Assembly (NCBI GenBank): GCA_965198825.1
Contig: CBDAQB010000002.1
Coordinates: forward strand, 124,001 to 188,000
DNA: 64,000 bases
Direction: 5' to 3'
Origin: BOG-908 sp965198825
Lineage (GTDB): Bacteria; Pseudomonadota; Alphaproteobacteria; Acetobacterales; Acetobacteraceae
Part shown: positions 53,010-60,914 of the stretch, piece by piece
Layout of the letters: every line of letters starts with the position of its first letter
How positions within the stretch are numbered: the first letter of the stretch is position 1
Notes under the pieces: generated by a model
Seen by the model: only the letters and a program-made list of their open reading frames with translations
What the model was told of the DNA's origin: nothing
Databases searched by the model: none
Made by a program: the position numbers and the translations under genes

Positions 53010-54793
53010 CCGACCCTTTAGGTGTGACACAGCGTTGGGGCGGCCCCAACGCGGAAAGCTTGAATGGCCGCGCCTGGCTCTGGCGCAGTGCCGAGGACCG
53101 GCTAGGGTTTGCGATCGCTGAGCGGCTCGGCGTGCCGGAAATCGTCGGCCGCATCCTGGCCGCACGCGGCGTGGGCATCGCCGACGCCGCGGATTTCCTG
53201 ACCCCGACCCTGCGGGCGCTGCTGCCGGATCCTTCCTGCCTGATCGACATGAACGCGGCCGCCGAGCGCCTGGCGCGCGCGGTGCAGGCCCGCGAGACGG
53301 TGGCGGTCTTCGGCGACTACGACGTGGACGGCGGCTGTTCGGCAGCCATCGTCACCTTGTTCCTGCGCGCGCTCGGCTGCCCCGTGCTGCCCTACATCCC
53401 CGACCGGCTTGCCGAGGGTTACGGCCCCAACGCGAAGGCGCTGCTAGGCCTGGCGGACCGCGGCGCGACCCTGGTCGTCTGCGTCGATTGCGGCACCGCC
53501 GCTGGCGAAGCGCTGGCCTCGCTGAACGGCTTGGCGGACACCATCGTGCTCGACCACCACAAGGCCGAGGGCCCGCCTCCCGCCGTGCTGGCGACGGTGA
53601 ACCCGAACCGCCTCGATTGCGGCTCCGGCCTGCGCCACCTCTGCGCCGCCGGCGTCGCCTTCATGACCGCCATCGCAGCCTTGCGCGTGCTGCGCCGGGA
53701 GGGCGCCTTCGCCGGCCGCTCCGAGCCCGACCTCATGGGCATGCTCGACCTCGTGGCGCTGGCCACCGTCTGCGACATCATGCCGCTCACCGGCCTGAAC
53801 CGCGCCCTCGTCACCCAGGGCCTGCGCGTGATGGGCCGGCGCGAGCGCCCAGGCCTCGCCGCCCTGATGGACGTAGCCCTGACACGCGACGGCCCCACCG
53901 CCATGACCTGCGGCTTCGGCCTAGGGCCAAGGCTCAATGCCGGCGGCCGCATCAGCGAGGCCGATCTAGGTCTCCGTCTGCTGCTCTGCGAGGATCCGCT
54001 CGAAGCCCGCCTGCTGGCAGAGCGTCTCGATGCGGTCAACCGTCAAAGGCAGCTGGTCGAAGCCGGCGTCATGGAGGCCGCCACCGCCATTGCCGAATCG
54101 CAGGTCGCATCCGGCCACGAGGTGCTCCTAGTCTGCGGCGCCAAATGGCACCCCGGCGTGGTCGGCATCGTCGCCGGCCGGCTGCGCGAAAAGTTTAACC
54201 GCCCGATCTGCGTCGGCGGCACCAGCGACGGCATGGTCAAAGGCTCCGGCCGCTCCGTCCCCGGCCTGGACCTCGGCGCGGCCGTCATCGCCGCCAGGCA
54301 GGCCGGCATCCTCACGACAGGCGGCGGCCACGCCATGGCCGCCGGCTTCTCCATGGCGCCCGAACGCGAAGCCGAGTTCCACGCCTTCCTCTGCGCCCGC
54401 CTGCCCCGCGCGCCCGACTCGCCGCGCCGGCCGCATCTTCACATCGAGGCCAGCGTCTCCGCCGCCGGCGCCACCCTCGACCTCGCGAAACAGCTCCAGC
54501 GCCTCGCCCCGTTCGGCACAGGCAACGAGGAGCCGGTCGTCGTCGTCCCGGACGTCCGCGTGACCAAGGCCGACCGCCTGGGAAACGACGGCAACACCCT
54601 GCGCGCCTTCGTAGAGGGCGAAGGCGGCGGCCGCCTGAAAACCATGCTGTTCCGCGCCGGCGACGGCCCCGTCGCCCGCGCCCTCGAAGACCGCCAAGGC
54701 GGGAGGCTCACCCTGGCAGGCCACCTCCGCGCGGAGAGCTGGAACGGCAACGAAAGCGTCAGCCTCTGCGTGGTTGACGCCCGCCGCCCTTGA
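52994..54793 (+). CDS. recJ: Single-stranded-DNA-specific exonuclease RecJ
   Basis: 599 residues, normal length. DHH-family phosphoesterase: FGDYDVDGGCSA (metal motif II, about 105-116), CVDCGT, VLDHHKAEG (DHH motif, about 184-192), then the DHHA1 domain with GGGHAMAAGFS (about 437) and the C-terminal OB-like domain (FGTGNEEP onward). 5'-3' exonuclease in recombination and mismatch repair. TTG start within the end of glpX. The tRNA-Glu gene follows by 35 bases. Confidence 0.95.
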   Translation: MDQLVADPLGVTQRWGGPNAESLNGRAWLWRSAEDRLGFAIAERLGVPEIVGRILAARGVGIADAADFLTPTLRALLPDPSCLIDMNAAAERLARAVQARETVAVFGDYDVDGGCSAAIVTLFLRALGCPVLPYIPDRLAEGYGPNAKALLGLADRGATLVVCVDCGTAAGEALASLNGLADTIVLDHHKAEGPPPAVLATVNPNRLDCGSGLRHLCAAGVAFMTAIAALRVLRREGAFAGRSEPDLMGMLDLVALATVCDIMPLTGLNRALVTQGLRVMGRRERPGLAALMDVALTRDGPTAMTCGFGLGPRLNAGGRISEADLGLRLLLCEDPLEARLLAERLDAVNRQRQLVEAGVMEAATAIAESQVASGHEVLLVCGAKWHPGVVGIVAGRLREKFNRPICVGGTSDGMVKGSGRSVPGLDLGAAVIAARQAGILTTGGGHAMAAGFSMAPEREAEFHAFLCARLPRAPDSPRRPHLHIEASVSAAGATLDLAKQLQRLAPFGTGNEEPVVVVPDVRVTKADRLGNDGNTLRAFVEGEGGGRLKTMLFRAGDGPVARALEDRQGGRLTLAGHLRAESWNGNESVSLCVVDARRP

Positions 54794-54828
54794 CCCACCA
54801 TAAGGGTGTGGCTACGCAGCGCACGCCT

Positions 54829-54904
54829 GTCCCGTTCGTCTAGAGGCCTAGGACACCAGCCTTTCACGTTGGGTACACGGGTTCGAATCCCGTACGGGGC
54901 ACCA
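54829..54904 (+). tRNA. tRNA-Glu (anticodon UUC)
   Basis: 76-base cloverleaf: acceptor GTCCCGT pairs with ACGGGGC; anticodon stem CCAGC/GTTGG encloses loop CTTTCAC with anticodon TTC; T-arm ACGGG-TTCGAAT-CCCGT; a CCA end is encoded (ACCA, 54901-54904). The D-loop CGTCTAGAGGCCTAGGAC matches bacterial tRNA-Glu. No tRNA-derived integration remnant seen beside it. Confidence 0.95.
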
Positions 54905-54959
54905 CCAAGATATTTTGGTTCATTCGGCCGGGCCGTCCCACAATCTCGGTCCCAAGTCG

Positions 54960-54994
54960 CAAAAGTTTTTTGGTTCTTTTTTTCAAAAAAGAAC
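54960..54994. repeat. AT-rich intergenic repeat (copy 9: right arm only)
   Basis: Right arm only, preceded by GGCCGGGCCGTCCCACAATCTCGGTCCC, which corresponds to the usual centre; the left arm is absent where the tRNA gene lies. Ends 14 bases from the stop of the minus-strand chrA gene. Confidence 0.85.
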
Positions 54995-55008
54995 TGCTTC
55001 CTCCCTCC

Positions 55009-56400
55009 CTAAACCACCCCCACCCAATGCAGCACCACCCCCGCGCCAGTGCACGCGCCCAGCGTGGCGATAGCGCCCGCCTTCAGCCGGAACACGGCGA
55101 CAAAAGCCGCGACAGACAGCAAGAGCGCCCAAGGGTCGAGGCTGCCCGGCACCGGGAAATCGAAAGACAGCCCAAGGCCGTGGACCGGCACGGCGTGGCG
55201 GAACCAGGTGTGCAGGGCGAACCAGACCGCGAGGTTCAGGATGACGCCGACGACGGCCGCGGTGATGGCGGACAAGGCGCCGGCGAGCGCCTTGTTGCCG
55301 CGCAGCCCTTCGATGAACGGCGCGCCCAGGAAAATCCACAGGAAACACGGGGTGAAGGTGACCCAGGTGGTGAGCAATCCGCCGAGGGTGCCGGCCAGCA
55401 TACGCGGCAGCCCGCCCGGATCGCGGTAGGCGGCCATGAAGCCGACGAACTGCGTGACCATGATGAGCGGACCTGGCGTGGTTTCCGCCATGCCGAGGCC
55501 ATCGAGCATCTCGCCCGGCCGAAGCCAGTGGTAGTGCCCGACCGCCTGCTGCGCGACATAGGCCAGCACGGCATAGGCGCCCCCGAAGGTGACCACCGCC
55601 ATTTCGCTGAAGAACAGCGCGATGCGCCCGAACGTCGTGTGGGGACCAGCAACGGCCATCACGGCCAGGACGGGAAGCAGCCAGAGCACCAGCCACACGG
55701 TGGCGGCGCGGCGCGCTTTCGCGACGGTGGCGCGGGCGTGCTCAGGCAGGCCTTCGCCCAGCAGGCTGTCTGCGTCGGACAGCGCGTTCGCAGCCGCCTT
55801 GCCATGGCCGCCACCAACTTGGAACAGCGTAGAGCCCGCCCTCGTGGCCGCCCACCCGAGCAAGCCGGCAACCAGGACGATGGCGGGGAACGGCACGGCC
55901 AGGAAGAAGATGGCGGCGAACGCAGCCGCGGCGATGCCGACCATGGCGCGGTTCCGCAACGCCCTCCCGCCGACCCGCACCACGGCCTGCAAAACGATCG
56001 CGAGCACCGCGGCCTTGAGGCCGAAGAACGCCGCCGCCACCGCGCCCAGATGGCCGAACCCTGCATAGAGGATGCTCAGCGCCAGGATGGAGACGGCGCC
56101 AGGCAGCACGAACAGCGTGCCGGCGGCCACGCCGCCGCGCACGCCATGCATCAGCCAGCCGATATAGATGGCGAGCTGCTGCGCCTCCGGCCCTGGCAGG
56201 AGCGTGCAGTAGGATAGCGCGTGCAGGAACCGCGCCTCGCCGATCCAGCGTTTCTCCTCCACCAGGATGCGGTGCATGACCGCGATCTGCCCCGCCGGAC
56301 CGCCGAACGAGAGCGCGGCGATACGCGACCACGTCCGCAGCGCGTCCGTAAACGGCACGCCATGCCCGCTCCGGTCCGGCGTCGAGGCTTGGGATTCCAT
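55009..56400 (-). CDS. chrA: Chromate transporter (ChrA, two-domain form)
   Basis: 463 residues from the ATG at 56400; an open frame to 56460 lacks support. Two CHR domains: the N-terminal copy with FGGPAGQIAVMHR and LPGPEAQQLAIYIGW, the C-terminal copy with TFGGAYAVLAYVAQQ and TTPGPLIMVTQFVGF. About ten membrane helices. CHR proteins expel chromate by proton exchange. It is the last gene of a close-packed minus-strand row with the diiron-protein and methyltransferase genes; only 22 bases separate it from the former. Confidence 0.94.
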   Translation of the reverse strand: MESQASTPDRSGHGVPFTDALRTWSRIAALSFGGPAGQIAVMHRILVEEKRWIGEARFLHALSYCTLLPGPEAQQLAIYIGWLMHGVRGGVAAGTLFVLPGAVSILALSILYAGFGHLGAVAAAFFGLKAAVLAIVLQAVVRVGGRALRNRAMVGIAAAAFAAIFFLAVPFPAIVLVAGLLGWAATRAGSTLFQVGGGHGKAAANALSDADSLLGEGLPEHARATVAKARRAATVWLVLWLLPVLAVMAVAGPHTTFGRIALFFSEMAVVTFGGAYAVLAYVAQQAVGHYHWLRPGEMLDGLGMAETTPGPLIMVTQFVGFMAAYRDPGGLPRMLAGTLGGLLTTWVTFTPCFLWIFLGAPFIEGLRGNKALAGALSAITAAVVGVILNLAVWFALHTWFRHAVPVHGLGLSFDFPVPGSLDPWALLLSVAAFVAVFRLKAGAIATLGACTGAGVVLHWVGVV

Positions 56401-56422
56401 GGGGATCAAACTAGCCGGAACG

Positions 56423-57268
56423 TCACGCCGGCTGCATGAACTCCTCGCGGTAGCGCGCAAAACACGCCGCCCCGCACGCCAGCCGCATCAGCGCCCCCTC
56501 GGCAATCGCCACCGCCGCGCGCGGCTCCTCCGACACCAGGGGCACGATCACCTCCGCGTTCCACGCCGCCGAGTGCCGCACATCGAGCGTCGCGTGAAGA
56601 GCAAAATAATGCCGGAACTTCGCCGAGACGCCGAGCCTGCGCAGTCCCTGGTCCACCAGCCCCGCCCTGCCAGGCGCCGTAAGCTCGACCACGCCGAGCG
56701 CGCCCACGGCGTGGTAGGCGTAGCAACGGTTCGCAGCGAGGCCCGCCATGGTGTTGGCCAGCGCATGCGCCTCCCACACGATCGGGCCTTCAACCTCGTC
56801 CAGCCGCAAATGGTCCGCGAGCCTCTCCAGCATCGGCCCATGCATGCCGCGCTCGCCGCCGCGCCCCATCTCGTCCCAGTAGTTGCGCGCCAGCTCCAGC
56901 TTCGCCCGCGTCGGCATGCGCAACTGGGTGAGCGCCGTCAGGTCCTCGAACCCCGCCTCGCCGGCGACCTCCTGCGCCAGGAACCAGCGCATCTGGTCCA
57001 GGCTGCACGCCTCGGCCAGCCACGGAAACAAAGGATCGCCCTGCCCAGGCCCGGTGCGCGCCAGATCCTCGAACCACAGAACGAAATTCCCGGCATCAAC
57101 CGGCGCCGTCGCAGCGCGCTCAGCCACGGCAGCGCGAGCCTCCTCCAGAAACGCCACCTCCGCCGCCAGATCGTCACGCCCGGCCGCCGGCTCTCCAGGA
57201 AAGCCAGGCAAGAACCTGCCCTGGTTCAGCCCCGAAAGCCGCGCCTGCAGCGCCCCGGCCGCACTCAC
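56423..57268 (-). CDS. Heme-oxygenase-like diiron (iron-containing redox enzyme) family protein
   Basis: 281 residues from GTG 57268, which overlaps the methyltransferase stop by 4 bases; a longer frame is a shadow. All-helical. Family features: FPWLAEACSLDQMRWFLAQEVAGE, WDEMGRGGERGMHGPML, EGPIVWEAHALAN and LHATLDVRHSAAW, giving the Glu/His/Asp ligands (E..EAH..DxxH) expected for a dinuclear iron site in the heme-oxygenase-like diiron group. Known relatives oxidise small molecules or lipids or cut C-C/C-N bonds. Substrate unknown. Probably in one operon with the methyltransferase and chrA. Confidence 0.8.
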   Translation of the reverse strand: MSAAGALQARLSGLNQGRFLPGFPGEPAAGRDDLAAEVAFLEEARAAVAERAATAPVDAGNFVLWFEDLARTGPGQGDPLFPWLAEACSLDQMRWFLAQEVAGEAGFEDLTALTQLRMPTRAKLELARNYWDEMGRGGERGMHGPMLERLADHLRLDEVEGPIVWEAHALANTMAGLAANRCYAYHAVGALGVVELTAPGRAGLVDQGLRRLGVSAKFRHYFALHATLDVRHSAAWNAEVIVPLVSEEPRAAVAIAEGALMRLACGAACFARYREEFMQPA

Positions 57269-58224
57269 GCCGGCGCGTCCACGACGAAGGCGACAGCCGC
57301 GATCCGCTCCGCCGCCGCATAAACCCCGTCGGACAACTCCTCGCCGAACACGTCCGGATCGATCTCCCGATAGCGCCACCTGAAACCACGCGCCGAAGCG
57401 ATGCCGGACAACGCCTCAAGCATGATGTCGCGCCCATCGACGATGGCGCTCCCCGTGTAAAGCAGCAGGCTGCCGCCGGGCGCGAGGTGCTCGACCGCCT
57501 CCCTGGCAATCCGTTCGGACAGCGCGCCGCCAAGCGCTCCCCCGCCATGCCGATACCGACGCTCTGCGCCATCCACGAGATAAGGCGGGTTGGCGACGAT
57601 AAGATCGAACAGACCTTCTACCCCGGCAAACAGGTCGCTGTTGAGGAAGCCGACATTTGAAACCCCCGCGGCCGCGGCATTCACCGCAGCCAGCGAAAGC
57701 GCCGCGTCATTGATGTCGGTCAGCAGCACCTGGGCGGACGGGCATGCGCGCGCCACCACCAACCCCCCGGCGCCCGATCCGCAGCCGATATCGACGGCAC
57801 GTCGGACAGGCGCGCGCCGCTGCGCCAGCACGTCATCGATCGCACTCACGAACCGGTAGGTGTCCGGCCCCAGAAACACCGCATCCGCCCCTGAAGTCGG
57901 GAACGCTGAATGCAGAACGATCATGTCGCGCACCGAGGAAGCACGCAGCCTGGACAGCCAGAGCCCGTCCCGCTCCTCCAACACCCCCGCCCGGCGCGCC
58001 AGGTCGAAAAGCTCAGACGCGAGCGTAACCTTCTGGAACGGCCGACTCCACCCGAACACGTGCCGCATGGACCGCGCGCGTGCATTCTCCGGCCGCGCAT
58101 TGACGAGCGCGTGGGTTGCGGGCGTTCCAGTAACGAAATGATATCCGGCTTCACGCAACGCCGCGACAAGCCGTATTAGCGCGGCGCTGGTGTCTGGAAA
58201 CGGCCCTTCGGGGCGAGACATCAT
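57265..58224 (-). CDS. Class I SAM-dependent methyltransferase with NPPY motif
   Basis: About 319 residues from the ATG at 58224 (58221 is also ATG; an upstream frame to 58254 is possible). N-terminal about 130 residues form a helical/winged region, then the SAM fold: AVDIGCGSGAGGLVVA (motif I, about 143), LLTDINDAAL (motif II) and LIVANPPYL (motif IV, NPPY), a catalytic motif for methylating amide or exocyclic nitrogens (HemK, RlmG-type). Target unknown. Translationally coupled to the diiron-family gene, which suggests a shared pathway rather than a housekeeping rRNA role. Confidence 0.82.
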   Translation of the reverse strand: MMSRPEGPFPDTSAALIRLVAALREAGYHFVTGTPATHALVNARPENARARSMRHVFGWSRPFQKVTLASELFDLARRAGVLEERDGLWLSRLRASSVRDMIVLHSAFPTSGADAVFLGPDTYRFVSAIDDVLAQRRAPVRRAVDIGCGSGAGGLVVARACPSAQVLLTDINDAALSLAAVNAAAAGVSNVGFLNSDLFAGVEGLFDLIVANPPYLVDGAERRYRHGGGALGGALSERIAREAVEHLAPGGSLLLYTGSAIVDGRDIMLEALSGIASARGFRWRYREIDPDVFGEELSDGVYAAAERIAAVAFVVDAPA

Positions 58225-58404
58225 GTCCTCGGATGCTTGAACTTTGCTAACCAAAGCAAACCTCGGCGGTTCGCCGCTCCGAAGGGTCTGACGAAAACTT
58301 GCGCGGCGACAGCCCTGCCTGAATTTGCAAGTTTTTCGTCACCGAACTGCCTGTGCGCCTTCATCTCTGATTTCAACGGACGCCCGCATGCGCTCGCGAC
58401 ATCA

Positions 58405-58418
58405 TTGACGCGTGTCAA
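58405..58418. promoter_or_regulatory. FNR/FixK-type box upstream of ompW
   Basis: TTGAC-GCGT-GTCAA, a perfect palindrome fitting TTGAY-N4-RTCAA. Its centre lies 68 bases before the ompW ATG; a class II site at -41.5 would place the start of transcription near 58453. OmpW is an FNR-activated protein in several bacteria. Confidence 0.7.
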
Positions 58419-58479
58419 TGCGCCGTTAGGGCGAGTGCGTCACCGTGCCTGTCGTTCAATCGCACGCAGGTCTCAGTTC

Positions 58480-59142
58480 ATGAAGGTCTCCACCAAGGTT
58501 CTTTCCATCGCGGCGCTGCTGGCGCCCATCATGGGAGCGCACGCACAATCGACAGCAGGAGCCGCCAACGCAACACCGGATCCGGCAGGCTCCTTCATGG
58601 TGCGCGTGCGCGCCATCGGCGTTCTCCCCGAAGTCTCGTCCAGCTCCGTCTCTGTCCTGGGCGGCCGCGTCGACGTCACCGACACGCCAGCTCCCGAAAT
58701 CGACCTCTCCTACTTCTTCACCACCCATATCGCCGCCGAAATCATCGCCGCCAGCACCCGGCACGAAGCCACTGCGCTCGGAACGATACTCGGCAAAGTC
58801 GACGTTGGCAGCGTCTACGTCCTGCCACCGACGCTCACCCTGCAATGGCATTTCACGCCCAAGCAACGCATCGACTTCTACGCAGGCGCAGGCCTCACCG
58901 CCGCCTTCTTCTACGATTCCTCCCCCGCCCGCCCAACCGTCACCCAGGTCGGCTTTTCGAACGGCGTAGGCGCCGCCATCCAGGCAGGCTTCGACTACCA
59001 CCTCGGCGGCAACTGGTTCGCCAACTTCGACGTGAAACAAATCTTCCTGAACACCGACGCCCGCATCAACGGCGGCGCCACCGTCGCCAAGACAGCGCTC
59101 AATCCCACCATCGTTGGCGCTGGCATCGGCTATCGGTTCTGA
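58480..59142 (+). CDS. ompW: Outer membrane protein OmpW
   Basis: 220 residues from the ATG at 58480 (an upstream open frame lacks support). Signal peptide ends GAHAQ. The mature part begins with GSFMVRVRAIGVLP, has EIDLSYFFTTHIAAEIIAA, LTLQWHFTP, YAGAGLTAAFF, and ends in PTIVGAGIGYRF with the terminal Phe required for insertion: the eight-stranded OmpW barrel. Imports small hydrophobic molecules; often raised under low oxygen or stress. The FNR-type box upstream supports oxygen control. Confidence 0.94.
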   Translation: MKVSTKVLSIAALLAPIMGAHAQSTAGAANATPDPAGSFMVRVRAIGVLPEVSSSSVSVLGGRVDVTDTPAPEIDLSYFFTTHIAAEIIAASTRHEATALGTILGKVDVGSVYVLPPTLTLQWHFTPKQRIDFYAGAGLTAAFFYDSSPARPTVTQVGFSNGVGAAIQAGFDYHLGGNWFANFDVKQIFLNTDARINGGATVAKTALNPTIVGAGIGYRF

Positions 59143-59195
59143 GTTGCACGTGCAATCCGGATGTTCAGGCGAAGCGGCTTGAGGAGGCGCTCTCA

Positions 59196-59365
59196 AGGTC
59201 CACCACGAAGATAGGAAGAACACGAAGCTTCACGGAGAAGCCGGGCAAAAAGATACGCGGCGTTTAACCGTTCATGCGAAGCAAGGATGCATTGCAACCG
59301 TCATGACGTGAAAAGCACTGCGTCTTCGTGAGCCTTCGCGTTCTTCCCATCTTCGTGGTGGACCT
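59196..59365. repeat. Large imperfect inverted repeat between convergent genes
   Basis: Left arm 59196-59237 (begins AGGTCCACCACGAAGATAGG) and right arm 59324-59365 are inverted near-copies: they match over most of 42 bases, with a handful of differences. The spacer is 86 bases. The arms carry the CACGAAG motif repeated. Located between the stops of ompW and the minus-strand gene at 59417, so it may end transcription from both sides, or be a mobile-element remnant. Confidence 0.75.
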
Positions 59366-59416
59366 TACGGCCGACGTCACCAGCGGGATCCCGTCCTGAT
59401 CGAGCAGGGTGAGGCG

Positions 59417-59893
59417 TCACGCCGCGGCAGATGGCTCCGCTAGGCTCCGAAGCAGGATCTCTCCCGTCTGCCTGTGCCCAGACGCCCTGAGGTCGCGTGA
59501 CGTGCACGGCATATCGACCATCGAGCGCATGGCGGCGCACCTGAGCGACACCGCCACCTCCTGCAGTCCCATCTCCAGCGCATCCAGCACCGCCCCGGGA
59601 TGGAGCAGATCCACCGCGACGAAGTGTTCCGCCGTCAGAATGGCTCCCAAGGCCGGGTCATAGTCGCGCCGGTAGCAGACCGCGCCGCACAGGATGGGGC
59701 TGGCGGCCCTGCGTACGGTCAGAATGCCCCTGTCAGGCGGATCGCCGCGGCCAGTCATGCGCCTGGCGTAGCGCAGCCAGGTGGTGAGGGTGAGGCCTGG
59801 CACGACTTCCCGCATCAACGGATAGGCCAGCCGGGCCTGTTGCGGGAAGAGCCGTTCGGCCACCAGGGCGGGAAGCACCGTGTGGGGTGTCAT
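59417..59893 (-). CDS. Conserved-looking protein of unknown function, next to FNR box
   Basis: 158 residues from the ATG at 59893 (TTG 59899 is an alternative). No domain recognised with confidence. Two-part alpha/beta look: an N-terminal Pro/Leu/Arg stretch (LTLTTWLRYARRM), then ILCGAVCYRRD and a hydrophobic stretch (EHFVAVDLLHP), followed by a short Cys/Met-rich end (SLRCAAMRSMVDMPC). It faces the fnr-like gene across 170 bases containing an FNR-type box, so oxygen control or regulation of FNR is possible. An acetyltransferase-like fold is a guess. Confidence 0.55.
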   Translation of the reverse strand: MTPHTVLPALVAERLFPQQARLAYPLMREVVPGLTLTTWLRYARRMTGRGDPPDRGILTVRRAASPILCGAVCYRRDYDPALGAILTAEHFVAVDLLHPGAVLDALEMGLQEVAVSLRCAAMRSMVDMPCTSRDLRASGHRQTGEILLRSLAEPSAAA

Positions 59894-59928
59894 TGCCAAA
59901 AGCTACCGCCCCCGCGGTCCTGGCGGCC

Positions 59929-59942
59929 TTGATCCAGGTCAA
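59929..59942. promoter_or_regulatory. FNR/FixK-type box in divergent region before fnr
   Basis: TTGAT-CCAG-GTCAA, one mismatch between arms. Centre 42 bases from the ATG of the minus-strand gene and 128 bases from the fnr ATG. Could serve either gene, including autoregulation of fnr. Confidence 0.6.
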
Positions 59943-60063
59943 CGCGGCCCCCGAAACTCAGTGTTAACTCGACACGAGCCCGCCGCTGGCGCAATGACAC
60001 GGACGCCAGCGCGTGTTCGGGGCCGCGGGCCCCCCATGCCCGCAGCTCGAGAGGATCGACGCA

Positions 60064-60819
60064 ATGTGGAGGCAATCGGTAAAACCAATCCTGGTCGGCG
60101 CCCCTGACCCAAGAGAGCCCTGCGCTCATTGTGAAGTCAGGCAGCGAAGCGTCTGCAGCGCCATCCCGGACGGCGACCTCGCCAGGCTGGCCGAGGTGGC
60201 CGTAAGCCGCGACTACGCCAAGGGAGAGGTTTTCATCGAGGAGGGCGAGCCCGCCCGAGACTTCTTCAACGTCACCCGCGGCACGGTGAAGCTCTTCAAG
60301 ATGCTGCCGGACGGCAGGCAGCAGGTCACCGGCTTCGCCACGATCGGCCATTTCCTTGGCCTCGCCGTGTCCACGAACTACGCGTTCAGCGCCGAAGCGA
60401 TCGAGCCGGTGCGCGCCTGCCGCTTTTCGCGGCCCAAGCTCCGCGCCTTGCTGGACGACTTCCCGGCGCTGGAGCAGCGCCTGCTCGCCACCGCCTGCAA
60501 CGAGCTGGTCACCGCGCAGGAGCAGATCCTGATGCTCGGCCGCAAGACCGCGCAGGAACGGCTCGCCAGTTTCCTGGTCGCCTGGAGCCACAATTCGGTT
60601 CCCTGCGACCACCCTGCCGGACACGTGCACCTTCCCATGACACGCGGCGAGATCGCCGATCATCTCGGCCTGACCATCGAGACGGTCAGCCGCACCTTCA
60701 GCCGCTTCAGGGCCTCCGGCCGGATCGAGACGCCGAGCAACACCGACGTCCTGATCCTCGACAGGCCCTGGCTGGTGGGCGTCGCCGCCGGAATGGCCCC
60801 CGGCGGCGTCACCGCCTGA
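60064..60819 (+). CDS. fnr: FNR-family oxygen-sensing transcription regulator
   Basis: 251 residues from the ATG at 60064 with AGAGGA 9 bases upstream; a frame to 60013 is unlikely. N-terminal cysteines C20, C23, C31 (CxxC-x7-C) plus C119 form the set that holds an oxygen-labile [4Fe-4S] cluster in FNR/FnrN proteins. A cyclic-nucleotide-like beta-roll follows, then the HTH with recognition helix ETVSR (206-210), identical to FNR residues that read TTGA half-sites. FixK2-type proteins lacking the cysteines are excluded. It should bind the four palindromes reported nearby and control low-oxygen genes. Convergent with the CBS-BON gene. Confidence 0.93.
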   Translation: MWRQSVKPILVGAPDPREPCAHCEVRQRSVCSAIPDGDLARLAEVAVSRDYAKGEVFIEEGEPARDFFNVTRGTVKLFKMLPDGRQQVTGFATIGHFLGLAVSTNYAFSAEAIEPVRACRFSRPKLRALLDDFPALEQRLLATACNELVTAQEQILMLGRKTAQERLASFLVAWSHNSVPCDHPAGHVHLPMTRGEIADHLGLTIETVSRTFSRFRASGRIETPSNTDVLILDRPWLVGVAAGMAPGGVTA

Positions 60820-60851
60820 AGCAGGTGAGACATGGTCTCGGAGCCTGCTTC
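60818..60851. terminator. Nested hairpin at the end of fnr
   Basis: Outer stem GAAGCAGG (60818-60825) with CCTGCTTC (60844-60851), inner stem GAGAC (60827-60831) with GTCTC (60835-60839). The first base pairs include the last two bases of the fnr stop codon. Lies in the 95-base gap to the convergent CBS-BON gene; probable bidirectional terminator, no T-run. Confidence 0.55.
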
Positions 60852-60914
60852 GAGCATCGGAGCGCAGGAAAACCGCGTCGGATGGCCGGTCGAGCCGCCT
60901 TCCGAGGCAGGCTC

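Noticed and set aside
54829..54994. Prophage or island attachment site at tRNA-Glu
   Set aside because: No direct repeat of the tRNA 3' end, no integrase and no foreign genes in the flanks within the window.
54970..56217. 415-codon plus-strand frame opposite chrA
   Set aside because: Starts inside a repeat arm and is Arg/Gln/His-rich; chrA motifs on the minus strand are clear.
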